The notes under the pieces are model-generated. The model did no database searches and was not told the origin of the DNA. It worked only from the letters and a program-made list of their open reading frames with translations. The translations under genes and the position numbers were made by a program. From Candidatus Saccharimonadota bacterium (GTDB taxonomy: Bacteria; Patescibacteriota; Saccharimonadia; Saccharimonadales; EFPC-124), in assembly GCA_016880595.1 (NCBI GenBank), contig JAEHDC010000026.1, positions 1 to 34,010 on the forward strand: a stretch of 34,010 bases of DNA. The letters are read 5' to 3'. This document shows, one piece after another, positions 9,990 to 18,400 of this stretch. Each line of letters begins with the position of its first letter. Position 1 is the stretch's first letter.

Positions 9990-10424
9990 TCATAGGACGT
10001 TGGCGAGCGCCAAGAAAACAGCAAAAGCAGTATTTATTGCTAAATAAGCCACTATCGTTGTTTGCAGACGCCGAATGCTAAACCTACCAAACAGCGCAAC
10101 AATGGCCGTAATAGCGGTTGCAATTCGCCAGCCTTCTGACGTCTGATTTTGCCAGGCGCAGAACAATAGATAAGCTATTATCAAGTTATTGGCTATACTC
10201 AGCACCATGCCGATTCGCCCAAGCTTCTCAGTATGGCTGTTATGATTCGAGGAAAAGAAAATGCCCGGAGAACCGTTTTCTTTCCACGCCATATAGCGCA
10301 TCTGGTTTACTCGCCCGATATGTTCTACTTCCTCCTTTTGCCTAACATTTAGCGGAATGCTGATTAAGCCTAAAATCACATATAGCAAAAGCAGCGCCCA
10401 GTTCAACACCGCCAGCACCTCCAA
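9990..10424 (-). CDS. Hypothetical membrane protein (144 aa)
   Basis: Intact ORF with several hydrophobic helices. Confidence 0.65.
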   Translation of the reverse strand: MEVLAVLNWALLLLYVILGLISIPLNVRQKEEVEHIGRVNQMRYMAWKENGSPGIFFSSNHNSHTEKLGRIGMVLSIANNLIIAYLLFCAWQNQTSEGWRIATAITAIVALFGRFSIRRLQTTIVAYLAINTAFAVFLALANVL

Positions 10425-10501
10425 AGGCCGATACGTCCTATATTATCTTATAATAAACTAGGTTTCTAATAAATAAAACTTTATATTTTGCATAAGTTGT
10501 G

Positions 10502-10534
10502 GCCTGACTGTAGCACAAGAGACCACAGCCAGGC
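10502..10534 (-). terminator. Terminator-like hairpin, minus-strand polarity
   Basis: On the minus strand GCCTGGCTGTGG ... CTACAGTCAGGC pairs over 12 bp with two G.U wobbles. These become A.C mismatches on the plus strand. Lies just downstream of the minus-strand gene ending at 10550. Confidence 0.55.
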
Positions 10535-10549
10535 TAAAGCACTTTAGAG

Positions 10550-10909
10550 CTAGCAAATTACGTGAGTCAAGTACAAGAATGCAGTAAAGACAATTGCAAC
10601 AAGCATGTTTGCAGCCCAACGCCACTTAGGTGAATACGAGTATATTGGAACAAAAAGTAGCACAGCGCACACAATCACCATGATGATGCGTCCAGTCCAC
10701 CCAAAAGACAAAGCTGCATGATACAAAAGCAACAATGCCACTAACGTCACAGTTGGCTTCATTAGCGAACGCATAAAGCGCAAGAGCCCAAGGAAGAATC
10801 CGTCAATGTGATCACGTAAATTCAAAAAATCATCCAGAGGTCCGTACGTCATGTACATCACCAGCCAAGCTACGTATGCAACTGCATCCGTAACACGCAC
10901 AAGAATCAC
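10550..10909 (-). CDS. Hypothetical membrane protein (119 aa)
   Basis: Intact ORF with hydrophobic helices (VTLVALLLLYHAALSF, IIMVIVCAVLLFVPIYSY, MLVAIVFTAFLYLTHVI). Confidence 0.65.
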   Translation of the reverse strand: MILVRVTDAVAYVAWLVMYMTYGPLDDFLNLRDHIDGFFLGLLRFMRSLMKPTVTLVALLLLYHAALSFGWTGRIIMVIVCAVLLFVPIYSYSPKWRWAANMLVAIVFTAFLYLTHVIC

Positions 10910-10960
10910 CCACTCCCAACTTATAAAGAGCTTTGTAGGTTATGATAACACAATCTTTAT

Positions 10961-11371
10961 CTAATTCTTACCTTGGAGGTTATTTAATACGTAATGAACG
11001 CGATGCTGGCTTGGATCGTGACTCAGTAAATCGTCAATATTCATAAAGATAGCACCTTCCGAACGATCTCCAACAAATTTTTCTGGCAAAGTTACCTCAG
11101 CTTGATGCAGGAGCCATAAAGCCCAAGCCTGACGACTTTCGGAAAAATACGGAAAAGCCATTACTAGCGTAGTGCTTTTTACATCTGTTATGCCGAGTTC
11201 CTCATTTAGCTCACGGTGCAGTGCTTCGGCCGCGCTTTCACCAAACTCAATCCCACCACCAGGCAGTCCAAAATGACCACCCTTCTCTACTATTAAAAGC
11301 ACTCGTCCTTTTTCGTCTTTAATAATAGCCTTAGCGGCCAAGCGATAAAAACAGTCTGGAATATTTTGCAT
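10961..11371 (-). CDS. NUDIX hydrolase
   Basis: Nudix box GGGIEFGESAAEALHRELNEELGI. Confidence 0.93.
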   Translation of the reverse strand: MQNIPDCFYRLAAKAIIKDEKGRVLLIVEKGGHFGLPGGGIEFGESAAEALHRELNEELGITDVKSTTLVMAFPYFSESRQAWALWLLHQAEVTLPEKFVGDRSEGAIFMNIDDLLSHDPSQHRVHYVLNNLQGKN

Positions 11372-11377
11372 ATGTAC

Positions 11378-11383
11378 ATTATG
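11378..11383 (-). promoter_or_regulatory. Putative -10 element (CATAAT, with upstream TG) 6 nt from the Nudix ATG
   Basis: Minus strand reads CATAAT-GTACAT-ATG. No Shine-Dalgarno. Confidence 0.4.
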
Positions 11384-11439
11384 CAGTAGGTAAGGTTAAA
11401 TGTATATAAGGTATTAATTAGAATCGAGTTAAACTAAAT

Positions 11440-12084
11440 ATGATTAGCAATATTAGTGTTTTATTATTTATTGCAACAGCCACAGCATTAACAATGGTAA
11501 TCTTTAAGCCAGATTCACTCAAAAGGTTTACAAGGGGGCTATCAAAAAAACAAATTATATTAAGACTATCTAGCGCGATGATACTTCTGATTATCATAAT
11601 CGGCATCTCAACGCCAGAAAGCGCTAACAACTTACAAGAATCAAGCCAGCAAAATGTCTCTTCCAAAACAGAGCTATTGCAAACTGAGTCAAAGGACGTT
11701 GAGGAGAAACAAGTGGTGGCATTTTCTGAGCAAAGGATTGAAACCGATAATCTGGCACAAGGCGAAGAACAAGTGATACAAGAAGGGCGCGATGGCGAAA
11801 AGACTCTAATATACTCCGTGACATACGCTAGCGGCCAGGAGATTTCAAGAACTTTAAAGAGCGAAATGGTTACAGTCCAGCCAGTTGATAAAATTATTTC
11901 GGTCGGAACATATATAGCTTCGAACTCGAACACATCATCGTCGAACAGCTCCAACTCTTCAAATGTTTATTACAAGAATTGTACAGCCGCACGAGCGGCT
12001 GGAGTAACTCCAATTTACGCTGGCCAGCCAGGTTATGCCTCACATCTTGACCGCGACAATGATGGGATTGCTTGCGAGGATTAA
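11440..12084 (+). CDS. Membrane-anchored G5-domain plus Excalibur (calcium-binding) domain protein
   Basis: N-terminal hydrophobic segments, G5-like EEQVIQEGRDGEKTLIYSVTYASGQEISRTLKSEMVTVQPVDKIISVGT, C-terminal Excalibur YKNCTAARAAGVTPIYAGQPGYASHLDRDNDGIACED. Confidence 0.88.
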   Translation: MISNISVLLFIATATALTMVIFKPDSLKRFTRGLSKKQIILRLSSAMILLIIIIGISTPESANNLQESSQQNVSSKTELLQTESKDVEEKQVVAFSEQRIETDNLAQGEEQVIQEGRDGEKTLIYSVTYASGQEISRTLKSEMVTVQPVDKIISVGTYIASNSNTSSSNSSNSSNVYYKNCTAARAAGVTPIYAGQPGYASHLDRDNDGIACED

Positions 12085-12085
12085 C

Positions 12086-12364
12086 CTACTTTTTCTCAAT
12101 AGCCTTCTCTGCTTTATTTACCACCTTCTTGGTTTCAATAGCAGCTTTGTCTACAACTTTTTTTGCCTCTGCGGCGGTTTTATCTACATTTTCCTTTGTC
12201 TCCTCAGCAGTTTCTTCGGCGTGGCCAATTGCTTCCTCTTTAATTTTTTCGGCTTGCTTTTTGAGGTCTTTTCTTGTTTCGCTACCAGCCTTTGGCGCTG
12301 TTATTACGCCTACAAACATGCCAATTAACGTTCCCCAAAAAAGCCCGCGCCCAAACTTGGACAT
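12086..12364 (-). CDS. YtxH-like membrane-anchored coiled-coil protein
   Basis: GLFWGTLIGMFVGVITAPKAGSETRKDLKKQAEKIKEE followed by a Lys/Glu/Ala-rich helix. Confidence 0.75.
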   Translation of the reverse strand: MSKFGRGLFWGTLIGMFVGVITAPKAGSETRKDLKKQAEKIKEEAIGHAEETAEETKENVDKTAAEAKKVVDKAAIETKKVVNKAEKAIEKK

Positions 12365-12639
12365 TATTTGTCCTCCTCATCACCGTCGCGCTTTGAATGA
12401 CGTCGCATAAACCTGTCGGCAATATCACCAACCGTCCGCGCAATTACCGCTGGCGCTATTGCACTATGCAACTCATCAGAGATGGTAACAAATGTATCAG
12501 CACTTTCCTGCACGGTGTCGGCAACTTTTTCGGCCTTCTGAACAAGCTTTATTAGGTAGACAGTTAAAACTATCGACAGCGTCAAAAATATTGCAAGCGC
12601 CACCGATAAGAAGATTACTAGTATTTCTGCTGCGCCCAT
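12364..12639 (-). CDS. Small membrane-anchored protein (DUF948-like topology)
   Basis: N-terminal TM then helical domain. Abuts the YtxH-like gene. Confidence 0.55.
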   Translation of the reverse strand: MGAAEILVIFLSVALAIFLTLSIVLTVYLIKLVQKAEKVADTVQESADTFVTISDELHSAIAPAVIARTVGDIADRFMRRHSKRDGDEEDK

Positions 12640-12695
12640 TTTTCCCCCTTGGTTATTTTAAACTAGTATAACAATTTGCGATTTGCTTGGCAAAG

Positions 12696-12962
12696 CTAAC
12701 TGTGCTGCCTTGGCTCGGCGCTAATTATGCACGTGACCACCAACAAAGCCAAAGCGCCGATTGTAGTAATGCCCGCGCCAATCATGTTGATGCTAAAAAT
12801 ATTTGTCTTATCTATTAAGCTATACAAGATACCAGTTATTGCAGCACCAAACGTCCCAACCGTGGCATAAGAGAACAGTCTTATTGCCGTTTGCGAACCT
12901 GTTAGAGCGGCTGTCGCACAACCTAAAAGTATGCCGGTTATAACCCAAAAAGCTATGCTCAT
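12696..12962 (-). CDS. Small hypothetical membrane protein (88 aa)
   Basis: Three hydrophobic helices, abuts galU. Confidence 0.55.
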   Translation of the reverse strand: MSIAFWVITGILLGCATAALTGSQTAIRLFSYATVGTFGAAITGILYSLIDKTNIFSINMIGAGITTIGALALLVVTCIISAEPRQHS

Positions 12963-12963
12963 T

Positions 12964-13857
12964 TTACTTCAGTTTCTCTTGTAGATAGCTACGCAAACTA
13001 TCGCCAATGTCATCACGACGCAGCGCAAAATCTATTACGGTTTTTAGATATTCCAGCTTGTCGCCAGCGTCATAATAACGTCCACTCTTAATTTCTGCCG
13101 ACATAATTTTTTTGCCATCTTGCAGCATGAGCTTAAGTGCATCGTTATACCAAAGCTCGTCGCCTTCCTGCATTTGATTTTGGGCGGTTCGCAAATATTC
13201 AAAAATGTCTGGAGTGAACAAGAAGCCGCTAACCGTCGCCAGATCTGATGGAGCATTGGCTTTGCCAGGCTTCTCTATAACAGCGTCAGTATCAATGACG
13301 CCTGGCTCAACCTCAACGCCAGATGCAAAGCCATAACGAGCGTAATCTGCCTCGCTTTTTGCACGGATACATGCCAGAACAGAAGCATTGTATTTTTTAT
13401 AAAGATCAATAAGCTGCTGGAAGCGCGGCGGTGTGGCGTCAATAAAATCATCGCTCCAAGTGTAAATGAATGGCTCATCACCAATTAAATGAGCCACGTT
13501 AAGCAGTGGCGTTCCGTTGCCGTATGGGCCTTTTTGGCGCACATAAGCAAAGTTTGCCATTGTAGAAATTTCTTCAACCATCTTAAGCAGTGGTTTCTTT
13601 TTTTCACCGCCCATTTTTAAGTTAGCTATGAGGTCTTCGGTCGGACTATCAAAATGGTCCTCTATTGCCCGCTTGGCTTGACCAGTTACGATAATTATGT
13701 CTTTAATCCCAACAGACACAAGCTCTTCAACAACATATTGGATAATAGGCTTATCCACTAAAGGCAGCATCTCTTTAGGCATAGCTTTCGTTTGCGGCAA
13801 AAAGCGTGTACCAAAACCAGCAGCCGCTATCACAGCTTTTGTAGGTAGCTTTGTCAT
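12964..13857 (-). CDS. galU: UTP-glucose-1-phosphate uridylyltransferase
   Basis: KAVIAAAGFGTRFLPQTKAMPKEMLPLVDKPIIQYVVEE, signature of bacterial GalU. Confidence 0.96.
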   Translation of the reverse strand: MTKLPTKAVIAAAGFGTRFLPQTKAMPKEMLPLVDKPIIQYVVEELVSVGIKDIIIVTGQAKRAIEDHFDSPTEDLIANLKMGGEKKKPLLKMVEEISTMANFAYVRQKGPYGNGTPLLNVAHLIGDEPFIYTWSDDFIDATPPRFQQLIDLYKKYNASVLACIRAKSEADYARYGFASGVEVEPGVIDTDAVIEKPGKANAPSDLATVSGFLFTPDIFEYLRTAQNQMQEGDELWYNDALKLMLQDGKKIMSAEIKSGRYYDAGDKLEYLKTVIDFALRRDDIGDSLRSYLQEKLK

Positions 13858-13889
13858 ATTTAGAAAATCCTTTTTAGGCTATATTTTAA

Positions 13890-15368
13890 CTATACGCCGA
13901 TTTGTTTAATTATCAAATCGCGTACGGCAGATGGGTTGGCTTTACCTTGACTGGCTTTCATAACCTGGCCGACCAAGAAACCTATAGCTTTCATTTGGCC
14001 GCTTTTTATATCTTCAGCAGCTTTTTGGTTGAATGGCTCGGCTAGAACTTTAGAGATAATAGCCTCAAGTGCCGAGCTATCATTTTCTTGCAAGAAACCC
14101 AGCTCTTCAGCCAGTTCGCGCGGCTCAGCCTCTGGCCTATGGCGCAAGGCAAACAAAAGTGCATCGGCATTATTAGAACTTAGTTCACCTTTTTGGCGCA
14201 GCTCAAAAACAGCCAAAAACTTTTTAGCAGAGGGCAACTCGCCAACTGATTTGCCGTCCTTTTCAAGGCCGTCGCAATAAGAGATATCCCGATTGGCAAT
14301 AAAGTTTGCGGCAAACCTGGCAGCCTCATTACCCTCTTGCGCTAAAACGGTCTTGGTGTAGCTGCTGTTGGTTAAAGCATCACGCAAAATCAAGGTTTCA
14401 GCAGTCTGTTGATCAATACCCCTGGCTTCAATTTCTGCACGCAGTTTTGACGGTAGCATTGGCATACTGCCCCGAACCTCCTCAATAAATTCATCGCTCA
14501 AAACTACTGGCGGTACATCTGGCTCTGGAAAGTAGCGATAGTCCATAGCCTCTTCTTTGCTGCGCTGCGGCACGGTTTTTTGAGTCGCCTCAACCCAACC
14601 GCGGGTTTCTTGGCGCACTGCCTTGCCAGTTTCCAGCAGTTCAATTTGACGTTTGACCTCAAATTCTATAGCGCGCTCAACAGCACGGAAAGAGTTTAGG
14701 TTTTTGACCTCTGTTCTTGTGCCTAATTCGTCAGCGCCTTTTTTTGCAACAGAAACGTTAACGTCAAAACGCATGTTGCCGTATTGAAGATCACCAAAAG
14801 TCACATCGGCATATTTCATAAGCAAATATAGCTCTTGAACATATGCTTTAGCTTCGGCGCTAGAATGCATGTCGGCTTCGCTTACAATTTCTAGCAGTGG
14901 AGTTCCAGCGCGGTTAAGGTCAACCAAGCTATATTCCGCGCCAGCCGGATGCGTGGACTTTCCGGCGTCCTCCTCTAAATGAGCATGATTTATCCGCACG
15001 CGCACCATGCTTTCGCCAACTGGCACATCAACAAAACCATCTAAAACAATTGGCCGGTCAAGCTGTGTAATCTGGTACCCCTTTGGTAAATCCGGATAAA
15101 AATAATGCTTGCGATCAAAGCTACTAATCTTACCGATGTTGGCATTCAATGCCAGGCCAGCGCGAACAGCCAACCGAACCGCCTCTTTATTTAAGATAGG
15201 CAAAGTGCCTGGCAGACCAAAGCACAAAGGCGAGGTGGCTTGGTTTGGCAATTTGCCGCGCTCGTCATTGTCTGCACCAGAGAACAATTTAGTCTTGGTC
15301 TTAAATTGCACATGGCATTCTATGCCGATCGTTGGCTGATAGCTGTCAAAAACAGATTTATCTAACAT
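13890..15368 (-). CDS. gatB: Asp-tRNA(Asn)/Glu-tRNA(Gln) amidotransferase subunit B
   Basis: GIECHVQFKTKTKLFSGADNDERG, HLEEDAGKSTH, DLNRAGTPLLEIVSEAD, C-terminal YqeY-like tail. Confidence 0.97.
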   Translation of the reverse strand: MLDKSVFDSYQPTIGIECHVQFKTKTKLFSGADNDERGKLPNQATSPLCFGLPGTLPILNKEAVRLAVRAGLALNANIGKISSFDRKHYFYPDLPKGYQITQLDRPIVLDGFVDVPVGESMVRVRINHAHLEEDAGKSTHPAGAEYSLVDLNRAGTPLLEIVSEADMHSSAEAKAYVQELYLLMKYADVTFGDLQYGNMRFDVNVSVAKKGADELGTRTEVKNLNSFRAVERAIEFEVKRQIELLETGKAVRQETRGWVEATQKTVPQRSKEEAMDYRYFPEPDVPPVVLSDEFIEEVRGSMPMLPSKLRAEIEARGIDQQTAETLILRDALTNSSYTKTVLAQEGNEAARFAANFIANRDISYCDGLEKDGKSVGELPSAKKFLAVFELRQKGELSSNNADALLFALRHRPEAEPRELAEELGFLQENDSSALEAIISKVLAEPFNQKAAEDIKSGQMKAIGFLVGQVMKASQGKANPSAVRDLIIKQIGV

Positions 15369-15799
15369 TACAAAGCTCCCAAATCTTTAAGCGCCGACCT
15401 AAAACTGCGCAAAGCTTTATCTGTTGCTACAAAATTTAAGTTAACATTTTGCTCGTGCGCCAAGCGATTTCGAAGTTTATGCGCCTGCCAAACATCATTA
15501 ACATTCATAAATGAACGATTGGCATCTTTTAGACGATCACCCATAGTCGCACCATAGAAGCCGCTCTGTTTTAGGGCATGGTCCAAAAGCTTATCCGCCT
15601 CAATAATCGCCAGCTGACAACCAGCGCTACCATTCTTTTTAAAGCTGTCAATTTTTTGCCATTGCTTTTGGTAATAAGCGCGATCCAGGCCGCTACGTTG
15701 GCGATTAGCAAAGTTGACGTAAATCCAAAACGCCAAAGCCAAGATTAAAATCACAACCAAAAAAATAAGTATCTTGCTATCCACGGTTAAGCTCCTCAA
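15368..15799 (-). CDS. Membrane-anchored HEPN-like protein between gatA and gatB
   Basis: N-terminal TM (ILIFLVVILILALAFWIYV), then a helical domain ending HKLRNRLAHEQN (R-x4-H in an RNxLAHE context). Overlaps gatA and abuts gatB. Confidence 0.7.
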   Translation of the reverse strand: MRSLTVDSKILIFLVVILILALAFWIYVNFANRQRSGLDRAYYQKQWQKIDSFKKNGSAGCQLAIIEADKLLDHALKQSGFYGATMGDRLKDANRSFMNVNDVWQAHKLRNRLAHEQNVNLNFVATDKALRSFRSALKDLGAL

Positions 15800-17189
15800 T
15801 CTGCTTGGCTAAACTAAACAACTGTGCGTCGCTTTGCTGAGCGCCAATAATTTGCAAACCAATTGGCATGTTTGCTTGATCCTTGCCAGCAGGCACGCTA
15901 AATGCAGGCAGCCCGGCTAAGCTGGCCGAAACGGTCATAATATCAGCCAGATACATCTGTAAAGGATCATTAACGTTTTCCCCAAGCCTAAAGGCGGTGG
16001 TTGGCGCCACTGGGCCAATTAGCGCATCATATTTTTTAAAGGCATCAGTAAATTCGTTTATGAGCTTTGTACGCACAGTTTGCGCTTTACGATAATAGGC
16101 GTCGATGTAACCGCTGCTCAAAACGTAGGTGCCAATTAAGATACGGCGTTTATTTTCAGCGTTAAAGCCTTGGTCGCGACTTTGGCCGTATAACTCCTGT
16201 AAATCGCCGCGTTCCTCCGCGCTGTGCCCAAATTTTATGCCATCATAGCGCTGAAAATTGCTGCTAATTTCAGCTGGAACGACAATATAATAAACTGCCA
16301 GTCCCAAGCTGACCGACGGCAGACTCACCTCTTCAACGGCATAACCAGCCGCTTTAAGCTTTTCTGCCTGGGTCATGACGGATTTAGCAACTTCTGGCTG
16401 GACGCCGCCGTTTAAATATTCTTTAATTATGCCAATTTTTTTGGGACGGTCAGCAATAATTGGATAAAAGCTCTCTGGCTTTTTCAGAGTTGTAGAATCG
16501 CGCTCGTCGCGGCCAGCAATTACATCAAAAACTAGAGCGGCATCTTCTACGCAGCTCGCCAAAGGGCCAATTGTATCGGTGCTGCTGGCCATAGCAATTA
16601 CACCGTAGCGCGAAACTGCGCCATACGTTGGTTTAATTCCGACCACGCCGCAAAAACTGGCTGGTTGGCGAATTGAACCACCGGTATCTGTTCCCAAAGC
16701 AAATGGCACCAAGCCCAAAGCCACGGCTGCGGCCGATCCGCCCGAGCTTCCACCAGGCACGCATTTGGGATTGTGCGGATTTTTGGTTGCGCCAAAATCG
16801 CTGTTTTCAGTGCTGCCACCGTGAGCAAAGGCGTCCAGATTAGATTTGGCAACCAGAATTGCGCCAGCTGCTTCAAGCTTTTCTATGGCAGTTGCCTGAT
16901 ACGGCGCCTCAAAATTCTTTAGCATATTGCTAGCTGCGGTGGTTTTGGCACCAAAAGCCAGAAAGTTATCCTTGGCTATAAAGGGTATGCCAGCCAAGAT
17001 GCCAACGTCCTCATTATTTTTTAAACGCTGATCAATCTCGTCGGCGCGCTGTAACGCACGATCACGAAGCGTACTAATAACAGCATTAAACTCTTTGGCG
17101 GCTTCTATTTTTGCCAGTGCGTCTTCAATAATACTGCGCACAGTTGCGCCAGATTTAATTTTGTTTTTTATGTCGTCAATGGAAATCAT
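15777..17189 (-). CDS. gatA: Asp-tRNA(Asn)/Glu-tRNA(Gln) amidotransferase subunit A
   Basis: Amidase signature GGSSGGSAAAVALGLVPFALGTDTGGSIRQPASFCGVVGIKPTYGAVSRYG. Confidence 0.98.
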   Translation of the reverse strand: MISIDDIKNKIKSGATVRSIIEDALAKIEAAKEFNAVISTLRDRALQRADEIDQRLKNNEDVGILAGIPFIAKDNFLAFGAKTTAASNMLKNFEAPYQATAIEKLEAAGAILVAKSNLDAFAHGGSTENSDFGATKNPHNPKCVPGGSSGGSAAAVALGLVPFALGTDTGGSIRQPASFCGVVGIKPTYGAVSRYGVIAMASSTDTIGPLASCVEDAALVFDVIAGRDERDSTTLKKPESFYPIIADRPKKIGIIKEYLNGGVQPEVAKSVMTQAEKLKAAGYAVEEVSLPSVSLGLAVYYIVVPAEISSNFQRYDGIKFGHSAEERGDLQELYGQSRDQGFNAENKRRILIGTYVLSSGYIDAYYRKAQTVRTKLINEFTDAFKKYDALIGPVAPTTAFRLGENVNDPLQMYLADIMTVSASLAGLPAFSVPAGKDQANMPIGLQIIGAQQSDAQLFSLAKQIEELNRG

Positions 17190-17476
17190 AGGACTTTTGG
17201 CACCTCAACAAACTCGCCGTTGGTTTTTGGCGCGTTAGCCAAAAGTTTTTCGCGGCTAGTTTTATAATCAATTATTTGGTCATCTCTGGTGATATTAATT
17301 AAGCCATTAACCTGGTAAGTCGGCTGCAAACCATCTGTATTTACCGAATCCAGCTGTTCCACATAGCCTAAGATCTCACTCAAATCTTTGGTAAATTTTT
17401 CTGCCTCGTCGTCAGTGATTGCGATTTTTGCCAACGCAGCCACATACTTAACGTCATCTTTAGAAATTTGTGTCAT
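17186..17476 (-). CDS. gatC: Asp-tRNA(Asn)/Glu-tRNA(Gln) amidotransferase subunit C
   Basis: ISKDDVKYVAALAKIAITDDEAEKFTKDLSEILGYVEQLDSVNTDGLQPT, directly upstream of gatA. Confidence 0.96.
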   Translation of the reverse strand: MTQISKDDVKYVAALAKIAITDDEAEKFTKDLSEILGYVEQLDSVNTDGLQPTYQVNGLINITRDDQIIDYKTSREKLLANAPKTNGEFVEVPKVL

Positions 17477-17515
17477 GCTAACAAAAGTATAGCAAACTTT
17501 GGCTGGATATTCTAT

Positions 17516-18340
17516 CTAATAATAACTGTCGTAAAGATCTTGATAGTAATCCTGGTAATATTGGTCATCGTAATTGTAATAATCGGAATCATAGTAGTTA
17601 CTATCATCCGTTGTGTTTGTGCTGTCGGTGCTCTCCAGATCAACACTGCCGTCGTGCATTACTACTATTGCGGTTATGAACAGCGCGAGTACAATCGCTG
17701 CCGAAATAACAGATGTGACCATGCAGAACATCCGACCTTTATCATAGCCTTTTATTAGCTTGAATAGGTAGCCAATAATGGCGGCAAAAGTAATTAGCGT
17801 TAATGCGGCTGGCAAGAATGAAGTTAAGTACATATTCCCAATCTCAGCGCTTGTTACGCCAATTAGCGCAAATGATGCCAAGATTACATAGACCATTTGG
17901 ACCATACTACAGATTACAGTTATGCCAGAAACAGCCATTGCAATGTAAATTGGAACTTTAAACTTTTGAGTTTCTGCATAACCCTTGCGCTTTTGCCATT
18001 CGGCGCGCGTGCGACGGTCAAGAATAACAAGGATAGGCACTAAAACAATTTGGGCCGCAACAAAGCCCAACGAAGCCATAACTTCTAAGTATTTAAGTGT
18101 ACTAGAATAGCTGGAGTCAATAATGCTTGTTAACATGCCAGAGAAGCTACTCGTACCAGTCCAAATGCTTATGGCAATCCAGAACGAGATTAATATTAGA
18201 GCTGGAATTATAACAACTAATGTCATATGAGCAACGTGCTCGAGCGTCAAAAAAGTTGATCCGCTCAGCAGCTTCTTAAAAAATCCGCTACTCACACTTG
18301 GCGCTTCAACAATTTCGCTTTTCTTTGCAGAGTCCATAAG
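17516..18340 (-). CDS. Polytopic membrane protein with Tyr/Asp-rich low-complexity C-terminal tail
   Basis: Four to five hydrophobic segments, then DDSNYYDSDYYNYDDQYYQDYYQDLYDSYY. Likely start MDSAKKSE at 18340 with an AAGGAAAA-type SD; the ORF track start is 18373. Confidence 0.7.
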   Translation of the reverse strand, partial: LMDSAKKSEIVEAPSVSSGFFKKLLSGSTFLTLEHVAHMTLVVIIPALILISFWIAISIWTGTSSFSGMLTSIIDSSYSSTLKYLEVMASLGFVAAQIVLVPILVILDRRTRAEWQKRKGYAETQKFKVPIYIAMAVSGITVICSMVQMVYVILASFALIGVTSAEIGNMYLTSFLPAALTLITFAAIIGYLFKLIKGYDKGRMFCMVTSVISAAIVLALFITAIVVMHDGSVDLESTDSTNTTDDSNYYDSDYYNYDDQYYQDYYQDLYDSYY

Positions 18341-18400
18341 CTTTTTTCCTTTACTTAAATGGAAGTATAGCATAGAACGAAAAGAATTTTGAGCCTTAAT

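Noticed and set aside
11418-11954. 178-aa minus ORF overlapping the G5-Excalibur gene
   Set aside because: Antisense to a gene with recognisable domains. Ser/Cys-rich shadow ORF.
17468-17758. 96-aa plus ORF (VIVILVILVIVIVIIGIIVV)
   Set aside because: Antisense artefact of the Tyr/Asp-rich repeat codons in the minus-strand gene.
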